Origin: Ensifer adhaerens | GTDB taxonomy: Bacteria > Pseudomonadota > Alphaproteobacteria > Rhizobiales > Rhizobiaceae | Direction of reading: 5' to 3' | DNA: 64,000 nt | Assembly: GCF_001270265.1 (NCBI RefSeq) | Contig: NZ_LGAP01000001.1 | Coordinates: 1-64,000, forward strand | Shown: one piece after another, positions 36,415-43,282 of the stretch | Layout of the letters: each line of letters begins with the position of its first letter | Position numbering within the stretch: position 1 is the first letter of the stretch | Program-made: the position numbers and the translations under genes | The notes under the pieces: model-generated | What the model was told of the DNA's origin: nothing | The model's database searches: none | What the model saw: only the letters and a program-made list of their open reading frames with translations

Positions 36415-37917
36415 CTACTGGAACGACGTCTCGTAGAAGCTTCTGAGCTTGCGCGAATGCAGCTTCTCCGGCGGCATCGCCGCGAGTTTCTGCAGGGCGA
36501 GAATGCCGATCTTCAGATGCTGGCTCACCTGTGTCCGATAGAAGGCAGTGGCCATGCCTGGAAGCTTCAGCTCGCCGTGAAGCGGCTTGTCGGAAACGCA
36601 AAGCAGCGTGCCGTAGGGCACCCGGAAGCGGAAGCCATTGGCGGCGATCGTTGCCGATTCCATATCGAGCGCGATGGCGCGCGCCTGCGACAGGCGCTTG
36701 ACCGGCCCGCGCTGGTCGCGCAGTTCCCAGTTGCGGTTGTCGATGGTGGCGACGGTGCCGGTGCGCATGATCTGCTTGAGATCGTAGTCGCGATAGCCTG
36801 TGACCTCGGCGACGGCGTCCTGCAACGCCACCTGCACTTCGGCAAGCGCGGGCAGGGGGATCCAGACCGGCAGGTCGTCGTCGAGCACATGATCCTCGCG
36901 CATATAGGCATGGGCGAGCACATAGTCGCCAAGCCGCTGGCTGTTTCGGAGCCCGGCGCAGTGCCCGAGCATCAGCCAGACATGCGGGCGCAGCACGGCG
37001 ATATGGTCGGTGATCGTCTTGGCGTTGGACGGGCCGACGCCGATATTGACCATGGTGATGCCGCCGTGGCCCTTCTTCTTCAGGTGGTAGGCCGGCATCT
37101 GCGGCAGGCGGGCGAGCGTATGGTCGGTTTCCGGCCTGTCGGCGCCGGCCGGGGTGATGATGTTGCCGGGCTCGACAAAGGCCGTGTAGCCGTTGCCGCC
37201 TTCCGCCATTTGCCGGCGCGCCCAGGCGCAGAACTCGTCGACATAGAACTGATAGTTGGTGAACAGCACGAAGTTCTGGAAATGGTTCGCGCTCGTGGCC
37301 GTGTAGTGGCTGAGGCGGGCAAGCGAGTAGTCGATGCGCTGGGCGGTGAACGGCGCCAGCGGCGAGGGCTCCCCCGGGCCCGGCTCGTAGGAGCCGTTGG
37401 CGATCTCGTCGTCGGTCGTCGTCAGGTCGGGCGCATCGAAGAGATCGCGCAAGGGAATATCGATGGTGCTTGCCGCGGATGCCTCCACATGGGCACCTTC
37501 GCCGAAGGCGAAATGCAGCGGGATCGGGGTGGCCGATTCGGATACGGTGACGCCGAGGCCGTGATTGCGCATCAGGTGCCCGAGCTGCTCCTTCAGGTAG
37601 TGCCGGAACAGTTTCGGCCGCGTGATCGTCGTCGTATAGACGCCGGGTGCACTGACATAGCCGAAGGACAAGCGGGAATCGACATGGCCGAAGCTGCTCG
37701 TCTCGATGCTGACCTGCGGATAGCAGGCGCGATAGCGGGTCAGTGGCTTGTCGGTCTTGCCCAACTCCTCGAAAGCCTCTGTGAGGAATCGGGTATTGCG
37801 CTCGTAAAGCGCCTCGAGGCAATCGACGGCGGCGGCAGGATCATCGAAGAACTGCGGCTCGAAAGGCTCGGGCGTGCTGATCGAAAGGGCGGAGTGTGAA
37901 GAGATTTGCTTGTTCAT
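36415..37917 (-). CDS. amn: AMP nucleosidase
   Basis: This 500-residue enzyme hydrolyses AMP to adenine and ribose 5-phosphate. The N-terminal AMP-nucleosidase-specific domain (about residues 25-180) precedes a phosphorylase-like catalytic domain with ITMVNIGVGPSNAKTITDH, WLMLGHCAGLRNSQ and the Met/Glu region ALDMESATIAANGFRF. Length agrees with the family. It ends 21 bp after the stop of the convergent membrane-protein gene and is preceded by a palindromic repeat. No regulatory site was seen. Confidence 0.94.
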   Translation of the reverse strand: MNKQISSHSALSISTPEPFEPQFFDDPAAAVDCLEALYERNTRFLTEAFEELGKTDKPLTRYRACYPQVSIETSSFGHVDSRLSFGYVSAPGVYTTTITRPKLFRHYLKEQLGHLMRNHGLGVTVSESATPIPLHFAFGEGAHVEASAASTIDIPLRDLFDAPDLTTTDDEIANGSYEPGPGEPSPLAPFTAQRIDYSLARLSHYTATSANHFQNFVLFTNYQFYVDEFCAWARRQMAEGGNGYTAFVEPGNIITPAGADRPETDHTLARLPQMPAYHLKKKGHGGITMVNIGVGPSNAKTITDHIAVLRPHVWLMLGHCAGLRNSQRLGDYVLAHAYMREDHVLDDDLPVWIPLPALAEVQVALQDAVAEVTGYRDYDLKQIMRTGTVATIDNRNWELRDQRGPVKRLSQARAIALDMESATIAANGFRFRVPYGTLLCVSDKPLHGELKLPGMATAFYRTQVSQHLKIGILALQKLAAMPPEKLHSRKLRSFYETSFQ

Positions 37918-37994
37918 GTCGCATTATAGGCTGCGGCATCTGACAAGCAAACGACAAGATGCGGACATGCACAACTGCGTCGATCAACACAACT

Positions 37995-38099
37995 CTACAG
38001 CGCCGCGCGTCAGATATGACGCGCGAAGGACGCTGTAACACTTTAAGCTTGCTGCATAATTTTCGCCTCAAATCGTTTTCGATTGAAGGAATTATGCAG
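37995..38099. repeat. Rhizobial palindromic mosaic element, copy 2 (inverted order)
   Basis: TACAGCG (37996-38002) and CGCTGTA (38031-38037) enclose GCGCGTC/GACGCGC. After a short spacer a second palindrome has arms CTGCATAATT (38052-38061) and AATTATGCAG (38090-38099) around an AAATCG...CGATT core. The order is the reverse of copies 1 and 3. It separates amn from ynfA. Confidence 0.85.
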
Positions 38100-38108
38100 T
38101 AGCTGCCC

Positions 38109-38429
38109 CTAGCGCGGTCCGGCGAGGATGATGGCGCTGCCGACGAGGGCGACGGCCATCCCGGTCAGATCCCAGCGGTCAGGTCGCACGCCTTCGGCAA
38201 GCCACAGCCAGATGAGCGAGGCGGCGATGTAGACGCCGCCATAGGCAGCATAGGCGCGGCCGGCCGCCCCGCTGTCGATCAAGGTCAGCAGCCAGGCAAA
38301 CAAAGCCAGAGACACCATGCCGGGGATCAGCCACCAGATCGGCTTGTCGAGTTTCAGCCAGGCCCAGAAGGCAAAGCATCCGGCGATCTCGGCAAGGGCA
38401 GCAAGGGAATAGACGGCGTAGGCTGGCAT
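38109..38429 (-). CDS. ynfA: YnfA/UPF0060 family small membrane protein
   Basis: This 106-residue protein has four TM helices. The family signature is clear: [20 protein letters not shown] at residues 8-27 and [20 protein letters not shown] near residues 57-76. Members resemble small multidrug resistance transporters. It is followed by a palindromic element. Substrate is unknown. Confidence 0.92.
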   Translation of the reverse strand: MPAYAVYSLAALAEIAGCFAFWAWLKLDKPIWWLIPGMVSLALFAWLLTLIDSGAAGRAYAAYGGVYIAASLIWLWLAEGVRPDRWDLTGMAVALVGSAIILAGPR

Positions 38430-38492
38430 CGATGGCGGGTCCTTTCAACCGTGAAAGGACAGGAAGGCGCTCGGCGATGCAAGAGAGACAGG

Positions 38493-38521
38493 CAAAATAA
38501 AAAGGCGCCGATGGCGCCTTT
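38493..38521 (-). terminator. Rho-independent terminator for the small-gene pair at 38.5-38.9 kb
   Basis: On the minus strand AAAGGCGCC-ATC-GGCGCCTTT (38521-38501) is followed by TTATTTT. It starts right after the stop of the 58-residue gene and supports a real transcript there. Confidence 0.85.
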
Positions 38522-38523
38522 GG

Positions 38524-38700
38524 TCAGCTCATCGATTGACGCTGCAGCGTCACGAAGAGAACGAGGCCGGCCCCCTGCTTGCCGATACCAAGGCCATTGG
38601 CCTTGCTATAGGCGAGCGCCCCCACCGGCGCCATCAGCAGGCTGGCAAGTGCAAGGACACGCAGCGAGAGAAAGGCGGATGTGGAAAGGGCGGCCAGCAT
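38524..38700 (-). CDS. Small membrane or exported protein, 58 aa
   Basis: The product begins MLAALSTSAFLSLRVLALAS with a hydrophobic segment at residues 8-30 that could be an anchor or signal (VGALA-Y). It has a glycine-rich middle and ends TLQRQSMS. GGAGAG is well placed before the ATG. A strong terminator follows the stop directly, and another small gene lies 13 bp upstream on the same strand. I do not recognise the family. Confidence 0.6.
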   Translation of the reverse strand: MLAALSTSAFLSLRVLALASLLMAPVGALAYSKANGLGIGKQGAGLVLFVTLQRQSMS

Positions 38701-38713
38701 GTCGGTCTCTCCG

Positions 38714-38887
38714 TTAGAGCTTGGCTTGGCAGTATTGCGCCGTGTGCGCGGTGCAATCCGTCAGCGAGCCGAGATAGGTGTTGCTGCGGCGACGTTCGGT
38801 ATCTGCGCTGACTGCGGCGGCAAGGGTCATCGCAAAGACAACCATCAGAAGGCTGATAATGGTGAGGCGCCGAGCAAGAATGTCCAT
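38714..38887 (-). CDS. Small exported protein with two cysteines, 57 aa
   Basis: The N-terminus MDILARRLTIISLLMVVFAMTLAAAVSA is a good signal peptide with an AVSA-type cleavage site. The mature peptide of about 29 residues contains two Cys (DCTAHTAQYCQ) that could form a disulfide in the periplasm. It sits 13 bp before the 58-residue membrane-protein gene and shares its terminator, so the two are probably an operon. The family is unknown to me. Confidence 0.58.
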   Translation of the reverse strand: MDILARRLTIISLLMVVFAMTLAAAVSADTERRRSNTYLGSLTDCTAHTAQYCQAKL

Positions 38888-39047
38888 GGTTCTGTCCGTT
38901 GGTCTGGAGGCGGTTCAAATCGATTGAGTGTGTTTTCGCACAACCAAACTGAACTCTTGCTGATATGGCCGTTCATCTGGCGTTCATCTTGTGATTGATG
39001 TCGCTGCCGTTCTCGCGGGCAGGGGTGTGCCCAACCCAGTGACCCCA

Positions 39048-39262
39048 ATGCATCCGGAGAGAATGGTAACTGCCCAGATCGAGCTTTGTTACTGGCGTGC
39101 GCCGAACGGCTGGAAGTCACCGCCATCCTGGAGGAATTGGGCGCTCCCTATGAGGTAAAAACCTCAACATCGGCGGGGCGAGCAGTTCGCGCCGAAGAAC
39201 CGCATGCCGGCGATCATCGGATGTGGCCCGCAGTCAAGAAACCCATCGGAGTTAGAAAGGAA
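39048..39262 (+). pseudogene. Decayed glutathione S-transferase N-terminal fragment
   Basis: Read with frame changes, the segment encodes IELCYWRAPNGWK, then VTAILEELGAPYEVKT, then GEQFAPKNRMPAII, the typical thioredoxin-fold N-terminus of YfcG/YghU-type GSTs. One base is missing after GGCTGGAAG (near 39117) and another in the NIGGGEQF region (near 39178). About seven codons normally found between GEQF and the NRMPAI motif are also gone, and homology stops soon after. It is therefore a non-functional remnant of about 70 codons. Confidence 0.7.
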
Positions 39263-39347
39263 GAACGTGCCTGCCAGGCAAGCCTTGTCGAAGACAGGCA
39301 CGCACAAAAGATCATCTTTGGGCAACGTGCCTGCTGATAGGCGCAAA

Positions 39348-39372
39348 AAGGGCGACCCGACGGCCGCCCTTT
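39348..39372 (-). terminator. Rho-independent terminator of the DUF2147 gene
   Basis: AAAGGGCG (39348-39355) and CGCCCTTT (39365-39372) form the stem. On the minus strand the stem is followed by TTTGCGC. It lies 15 bp after the DUF2147 stop codon. Confidence 0.8.
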
Positions 39373-39386
39373 GTAAGTGATCGATC

Positions 39387-39728
39387 CTAGAGGCGCGACC
39401 AGGTCTGCGATTTGCAGAGAATCTTGAGCACGCAGCCCTTCATCTTCAGCGAGTTGCCGTTGACGGCGCCCGAACCGCTATAGGTCTTGTCGGTTTCGGG
39501 ATCGGTAATTTCGCCTGAATAGCTGCCATCCGTGCCGGACAGATTGCCGATCCGCTTGCCGGCGTGTTTGCCGGTCTTCAGCGTGACGCAGAAGGCACCG
39601 CCGCAAGGGGCAATCTCGGCCGTCGCGCCGGTTGCGGTCTTCCAGTTGCCGACGATCGCTTCGGCGGCAACGGCCGTTCCGGCGACGCCAAGAGCGAGAG
39701 CCGCGGTCATGAACAGGGTACGAATCAT
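39387..39728 (-). CDS. DUF2147 family exported protein
   Basis: This 113-residue protein has a signal peptide (MIRTLFMTAALALGVAGTAVA) followed by a beta-rich DUF2147 domain: IVGNWKTATGATAEIAPCGGAFCV, LSGTDGSYSGEITDPETDKTYSG and the C-terminal LKMKGCVLKILCKSQTWSR. Four Cys in two pairs are likely disulfide-bonded in the periplasm. Function is unknown. The ATG at 39728 follows GGAGGAATG, an AGGAG-type site. A possible TTACG-N4-CGTAA operator lies about 100 bp upstream. Confidence 0.88.
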   Translation of the reverse strand: MIRTLFMTAALALGVAGTAVAAEAIVGNWKTATGATAEIAPCGGAFCVTLKTGKHAGKRIGNLSGTDGSYSGEITDPETDKTYSGSGAVNGNSLKMKGCVLKILCKSQTWSRL

Positions 39729-40321
39729 TCATTCCTCCAGATAAGGCCGCCGGCGCGGTCCGCTTCGCCGGCATCTCTTCAGATATCCTCGTTTGAAAGG
39801 CAGTCTCCTCACCGCCGCCGGCAAAGTAGCTTACGCGCACGTAAAGGTAAACTGGTTCGAGTGCGCCTATTTGTGCTTTTTATTTGCCGGTTTTCGGCCG
39901 AGAAAAATCGAGGAAATCCAGGACTGGCAGGTCGGACACTTTTTTCGTGGTTACCGTTTGGTTGAAATCGGCGGTTGAATATTTCGTAAATTTTTATGCG
40001 AATGCGCCAGATTTCCGGCCTTTCGATGTTTAACAAAAACTCAAGTTTACCAAGTGTTTGAACTTTGTTTGTCTCAAATTAATCATGCATTTTAAGCGCG
40101 TATTGAAGGCCGTGCTGCATAGTAAGACCCATAAGACGAGCGGAGAAATTCACCCCGCCAAATGACCGAAGATGACGCTGCAAAAGATGGCGCGGTTCGG
40201 AAAGGCCCACAAAGAGGCACGGTCGAACAGGGACCAAAAACGAATGCTGATCTGGAGCATGGTCCGCCTCTAAAGGGCGGGCCGCTTCGGAAAACCAACC
40301 AGGCAAAACAGGGACAAGACA
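39729..40321. other. Long AT-rich intergenic region with no supported gene
   Basis: The 593 bp separate the divergent DUF2147 and small Sel1 genes. From about 39960 to 40090 the sequence is strikingly AT-rich for this genome and could hold promoters or a small RNA. A TTACG-N4-CGTAA inverted repeat is at 39831. Nothing coding with a plausible ribosome binding site is visible. Confidence 0.5.
39831..39844. promoter_or_regulatory. TTACG-N4-CGTAA inverted repeat upstream of DUF2147 gene
   Basis: The sequence TTACGCGCACGTAA is a 5+4+5 inverted repeat with an ACGT core, 103 bp before the DUF2147 start. It resembles operators of MerR-type regulators with ACGT half-sites. No regulator gene is nearby. 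Confidence 0.35.
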
Positions 40322-40588
40322 ATGGCACGCTTTGATATGCAGGTTGCTTCGAATACCGCGATGGGTGGTGAAAACCAGGCGGACGTCTTCTGCGAAATGG
40401 GTCTGGCCTATGCGACCGGTCGTGGTCGTCCGGTCGATCTGGTGGCCGCCCATAAATGGCTGAACATCGCCGCGATCAAGGGCTGCGACCGCGCCGTCGA
40501 TCTGCGCGCCGACCTATCGATGACGATGAGCAAGTCTGATCTTGCAGCAGCACTTCGCGCCGCCCGCGAATGGATGACCGTTCACTGA
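40322..40588 (+). CDS. Small Sel1-repeat protein, 88 aa
   Basis: The product contains one Sel1/TPR-like unit, QADVFCEMGLAYATGRGRPV followed by DLVAAHKWLNIAAIKG, and a C-terminal helix. There is no signal peptide, so it should be cytoplasmic. The ATG follows AGGGACAAGACA. Sel1 units usually mediate protein contacts, so it may be an adaptor; partners are unknown. A much longer Sel1 protein is encoded 3 kb downstream. Confidence 0.8.
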   Translation: MARFDMQVASNTAMGGENQADVFCEMGLAYATGRGRPVDLVAAHKWLNIAAIKGCDRAVDLRADLSMTMSKSDLAAALRAAREWMTVH

Positions 40589-40657
40589 ACGGCAAGGCGG
40601 GGGGCCAAGCTCCCGTCCCGCGGCGCCCGCAAGCGGGCAGGCGCCGGGCATGATGGC

Positions 40658-41782
40658 CTACTGGCCGCCTGCCAGTTTCGCCAGAACCTTCGGCAGGGCG
40701 GCTTCAAGCAGATCCATCTCCGCCTCAGGCCCGGTGCTGACGCGAATGCAGCGATTGAGCGGGGCGACGCCGGGCATGCGGATGAAGATGCCGTGGTCGC
40801 TCATCAGCGTATCGACGATCGCGCGCGCATAGACCGCGTCCCGTCCACAATCGATCGCAACGAAATTGGTCGCCGATTCGAGCGGCGACAAGCCGTTGCT
40901 CCTGGCGATCTCAGCGATGCGCTCGCGCGAATGCGCAATCTTCGCCGTTACCGAGCTTAGATAGTCCTGATCCGCAAGCGCTGCGACTGCCGCCGCCACG
41001 CCGATCCGATTCATGCCGAAATGATTGCGGATCTTGTCGAACGCCTGGGCGGTCCCGGGCGTGGTGATGACATAACCGACGCGCGAGCCGGCAAGGCCAT
41101 AGGCTTTCGAGAACGTTCGGGTCCTGACGACATTGGGCATGTCTATAAAAGCGTCGATTGCGGGCAGGGCCTGCGCCGGCGCCGTCTCGCAATAGGCCTC
41201 ATCCAGAATGAACAGCGTGGTCTCGGGCAGGGCCTTGGCGAATTCGACGATGCGTTCGGTGTTCCACCAGCTTCCCATCGGGTTGTCCGGGTTGGCGAAG
41301 TAGACCAGCGGGGCATTCTCCTGTTTGACGGCTGCAAGCAACCCGTCGAGATCTTCGCGATCGCCGACATAGGGCACAGTCGCCAGCCGGCCGCCGTGAC
41401 CGACGACGTGATAGTTGAACGTCGGATAGGCGCCGAGCGAAGTGACGACAGGCATGCCCGGCTCGATCACCATCCGCACGATCTGCCCGAGCAGTCCGTC
41501 GATGCCTTCGCCGATCGCAATGTTGGCGGCAGAGACACCGAGCCGGGCGGCCAGCGCCTGCTTCAGATCATGGTTTTCCGGGTCCGCATATTTCCACGTT
41601 CCCGTTGCCGCCTCTCGCATCGCTTGCACGACGCTTTCAGCAGGCCCAAACCCGCTTTCGTTGGCGCCGATGCGGGCAGCAATGGCGCGCCCACGCTGGC
41701 GCTCGATGGCCTCGGGTCCGACGAAGGGTATCGTGGAGGGAAGGGATTGGATGAGCGGCGTGAAGCGAGAGAATGCGGACAT
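40658..41782 (-). CDS. PLP-dependent aminotransferase, histidinol-phosphate aminotransferase-like
   Basis: This 374-residue fold-type I aminotransferase carries RIGANESGFGPAES near residue 37, YFANPDNPMGSW near 165, the pyridoxal region FILDEAYCE near 195 and the PLP-binding Lys in RTRTFSKAYGLAG near 226. The C-terminal Arg in CIRVSTGPEAEM would bind the substrate carboxylate. It resembles HisC-like class II enzymes but stands alone outside a his operon, so histidine synthesis is not certain. An aromatic amino acid role is possible. A palindromic element precedes it. Confidence 0.85.
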   Translation of the reverse strand: MSAFSRFTPLIQSLPSTIPFVGPEAIERQRGRAIAARIGANESGFGPAESVVQAMREAATGTWKYADPENHDLKQALAARLGVSAANIAIGEGIDGLLGQIVRMVIEPGMPVVTSLGAYPTFNYHVVGHGGRLATVPYVGDREDLDGLLAAVKQENAPLVYFANPDNPMGSWWNTERIVEFAKALPETTLFILDEAYCETAPAQALPAIDAFIDMPNVVRTRTFSKAYGLAGSRVGYVITTPGTAQAFDKIRNHFGMNRIGVAAAVAALADQDYLSSVTAKIAHSRERIAEIARSNGLSPLESATNFVAIDCGRDAVYARAIVDTLMSDHGIFIRMPGVAPLNRCIRVSTGPEAEMDLLEAALPKVLAKLAGGQ

Positions 41783-41824
41783 GCTTTATATAAGGCTCCG
41801 TTCGAACAAAGTTCGCGGAACTTA

Positions 41825-41926
41825 CTGCATAATTCCTTAAATCGGAATCGATTTAGGGCAAAATTATGCAGCAACTCAAAGTGTTACAGCGACCTTTGCG
41901 CGTCTAAACAGACGCGCGGCGCTGTA
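41825..41926. repeat. Rhizobial palindromic mosaic element, copy 3
   Basis: Arms CTGCATAATT (41825-41834) and AATTATGCAG (41862-41871) enclose AAATCG...CGATTT. The second palindrome TACAGCG (41885-41891) / CGCTGTA (41920-41926) encloses GCGCGTC/GACGCGC. Order and spacing equal copy 1. It lies between the aminotransferase start and the 3' end of the first PilZ gene. Confidence 0.85.
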
Positions 41927-42018
41927 ATGCATGCTTTGGCAATGCGGAATCTCTTCGACGAGAAAAACCGACCCGAATTGTTGGATTTTGACGGCCTGTT
42001 GCAACGGCCGCATAGGCA

Positions 42019-42393
42019 TTAGCGGCGCTTGGGCGCTTTCGCGTCCTGGCCGGTGAAGAACTCCTGCCGGATGATCTCGCGCAGCAGGGTCTGTTCGATC
42101 GGCTTGATGAACTGTACTCCGATGCGATCGCCATTTCGATAGACCTCGGCGCAACCGATGCGAAGCGGGGTGCCGATGATATGAAGATAATAATGCTGCG
42201 GCAGGCCAATGGTGGTCTGCACTGCAAAGCTGGCGCCACCGCGGGAGATATCGATCATCCGACAGGTTCGGACCGACACGCTGCCAAGCCCCGGCTGTAC
42301 CGTCGTCAGGGTGGCGGCATGGCCGATGGAAAAGCGCTCGTAGCGACGCTCGTAGAACGGCGAGGGCACGCAGGAATACATCGTCTGCTGCAT
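42019..42393 (-). CDS. PilZ-domain protein, predicted c-di-GMP binder
   Basis: This 124-residue single-domain protein has the two canonical c-di-GMP binding elements: RRYERFSIG near residues 16-24 (RxxxR) and DISRGGAS near residues 48-55 (D/NxSxxG). The rest fits the PilZ beta barrel. It has no output domain, so it should work as an adaptor that contacts another protein. A second, degenerate PilZ-like gene lies 209 bp upstream on the same strand. Confidence 0.85.
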   Translation of the reverse strand: MQQTMYSCVPSPFYERRYERFSIGHAATLTTVQPGLGSVSVRTCRMIDISRGGASFAVQTTIGLPQHYYLHIIGTPLRIGCAEVYRNGDRIGVQFIKPIEQTLLREIIRQEFFTGQDAKAPKRR

Positions 42394-42602
42394 CTGTCAT
42401 TCTCCGTCAACGCCGGATCGCGAAATGCGATCTTTGCCAAACTCGGCCTTCGATCGTGGGCAATTCATTCGCCCACGCTTAATCCTCGTCTCAATGTCGA
42501 GGTAAGTCGAGTGCAGTCTCGGTGCAGAAGTTTGCAATCCGCTGAAGGAGATCGATAAAAATCTAACATCGGTCATTTTCCCTCGGCGGAACCCGGCCGC
42601 GG

Positions 42603-42959
42603 TCAAAAGCCGCCGCTTGAAAATTGCATGCGGATCAGCCGGCTGACGAAATCGGGAGCGAGCAGCATGTTGAAGCGCACGCCGAGCTCCGCGCCGTTGC
42701 GATGAACTTGAGAACAGCCGATCTCTTCCTTGAATCCGTCGATCTCCAGAAAGAAGTGTTTCGGCACCATGAGTGCGGCATTGAAATCGAGCATGGCGCC
42801 GGCGATCGAAATGTGACGCAGCAGGCACTGATATTTGGTCTTTGCCTTGAGGTGCTGGCCGATGATCAGAATCCGGCAGGGACGCTCAATGAAGTAATGT
42901 TGATACGTCGCTGCCAGTTGCCCTGGCTTCGCTTCCGCGACGTGCATTTTCATCGACAT
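42603..42959 (-). CDS. Degenerate PilZ-like protein
   Basis: This 118-residue protein aligns by pattern with the neighbouring PilZ protein: RHISIAGAML at the place of DISRGGAS, then FFLEIDGFKEEIGCSQVHRNGAELGVRF similar to YLHIIGTPLRIGCAEVYRNGDRIGVQF. The N-terminal RxxxR motif and the D/N of the second motif are missing, so c-di-GMP binding is doubtful. I chose the ATG at 42959, with CGGAG 7 bp upstream. Starts at 42989 (ATG) or 43025 (GTG) are possible. It may partner the canonical PilZ protein. Confidence 0.68.
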   Translation of the reverse strand: MSMKMHVAEAKPGQLAATYQHYFIERPCRILIIGQHLKAKTKYQCLLRHISIAGAMLDFNAALMVPKHFFLEIDGFKEEIGCSQVHRNGAELGVRFNMLLAPDFVSRLIRMQFSSGGF

Positions 42960-43282
42960 GGCAAGCTCCGAGAACGCATAGCCTTTCATTGGCGCAGGAG
43001 GCGCATCGGGCCATGACGGAGTCACCCCGGCCCGAGCGACGCGGCGTCTGAGTTAAGATCGCCGACTTGCTTCGACCTTGCGGGAGCGCGAAAGACGAAC
43101 TGCCTCAAAAAAAATATGGCGACCGGAGACATTGAAAGCCCCTGGCTCATACGTAATAGTTTCATCAGGGCATGATTGTGGGGCGGCGGCATCGTCCCGA
43201 AGTGCCGTCAATGGGGTTGAGCGCCTCCCGTCTCCTGCTCCCGATGAGCCAGGGGATAAAGGGTTGTGCCGGAGGGAAGTGC

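Noticed and set aside
42455-42477. Hairpin CGTGGGC/GCCCACG between the PilZ genes as a terminator
   Set aside because: The stem is only 7 bp and no T-run follows in either direction, so I do not list it as a feature.
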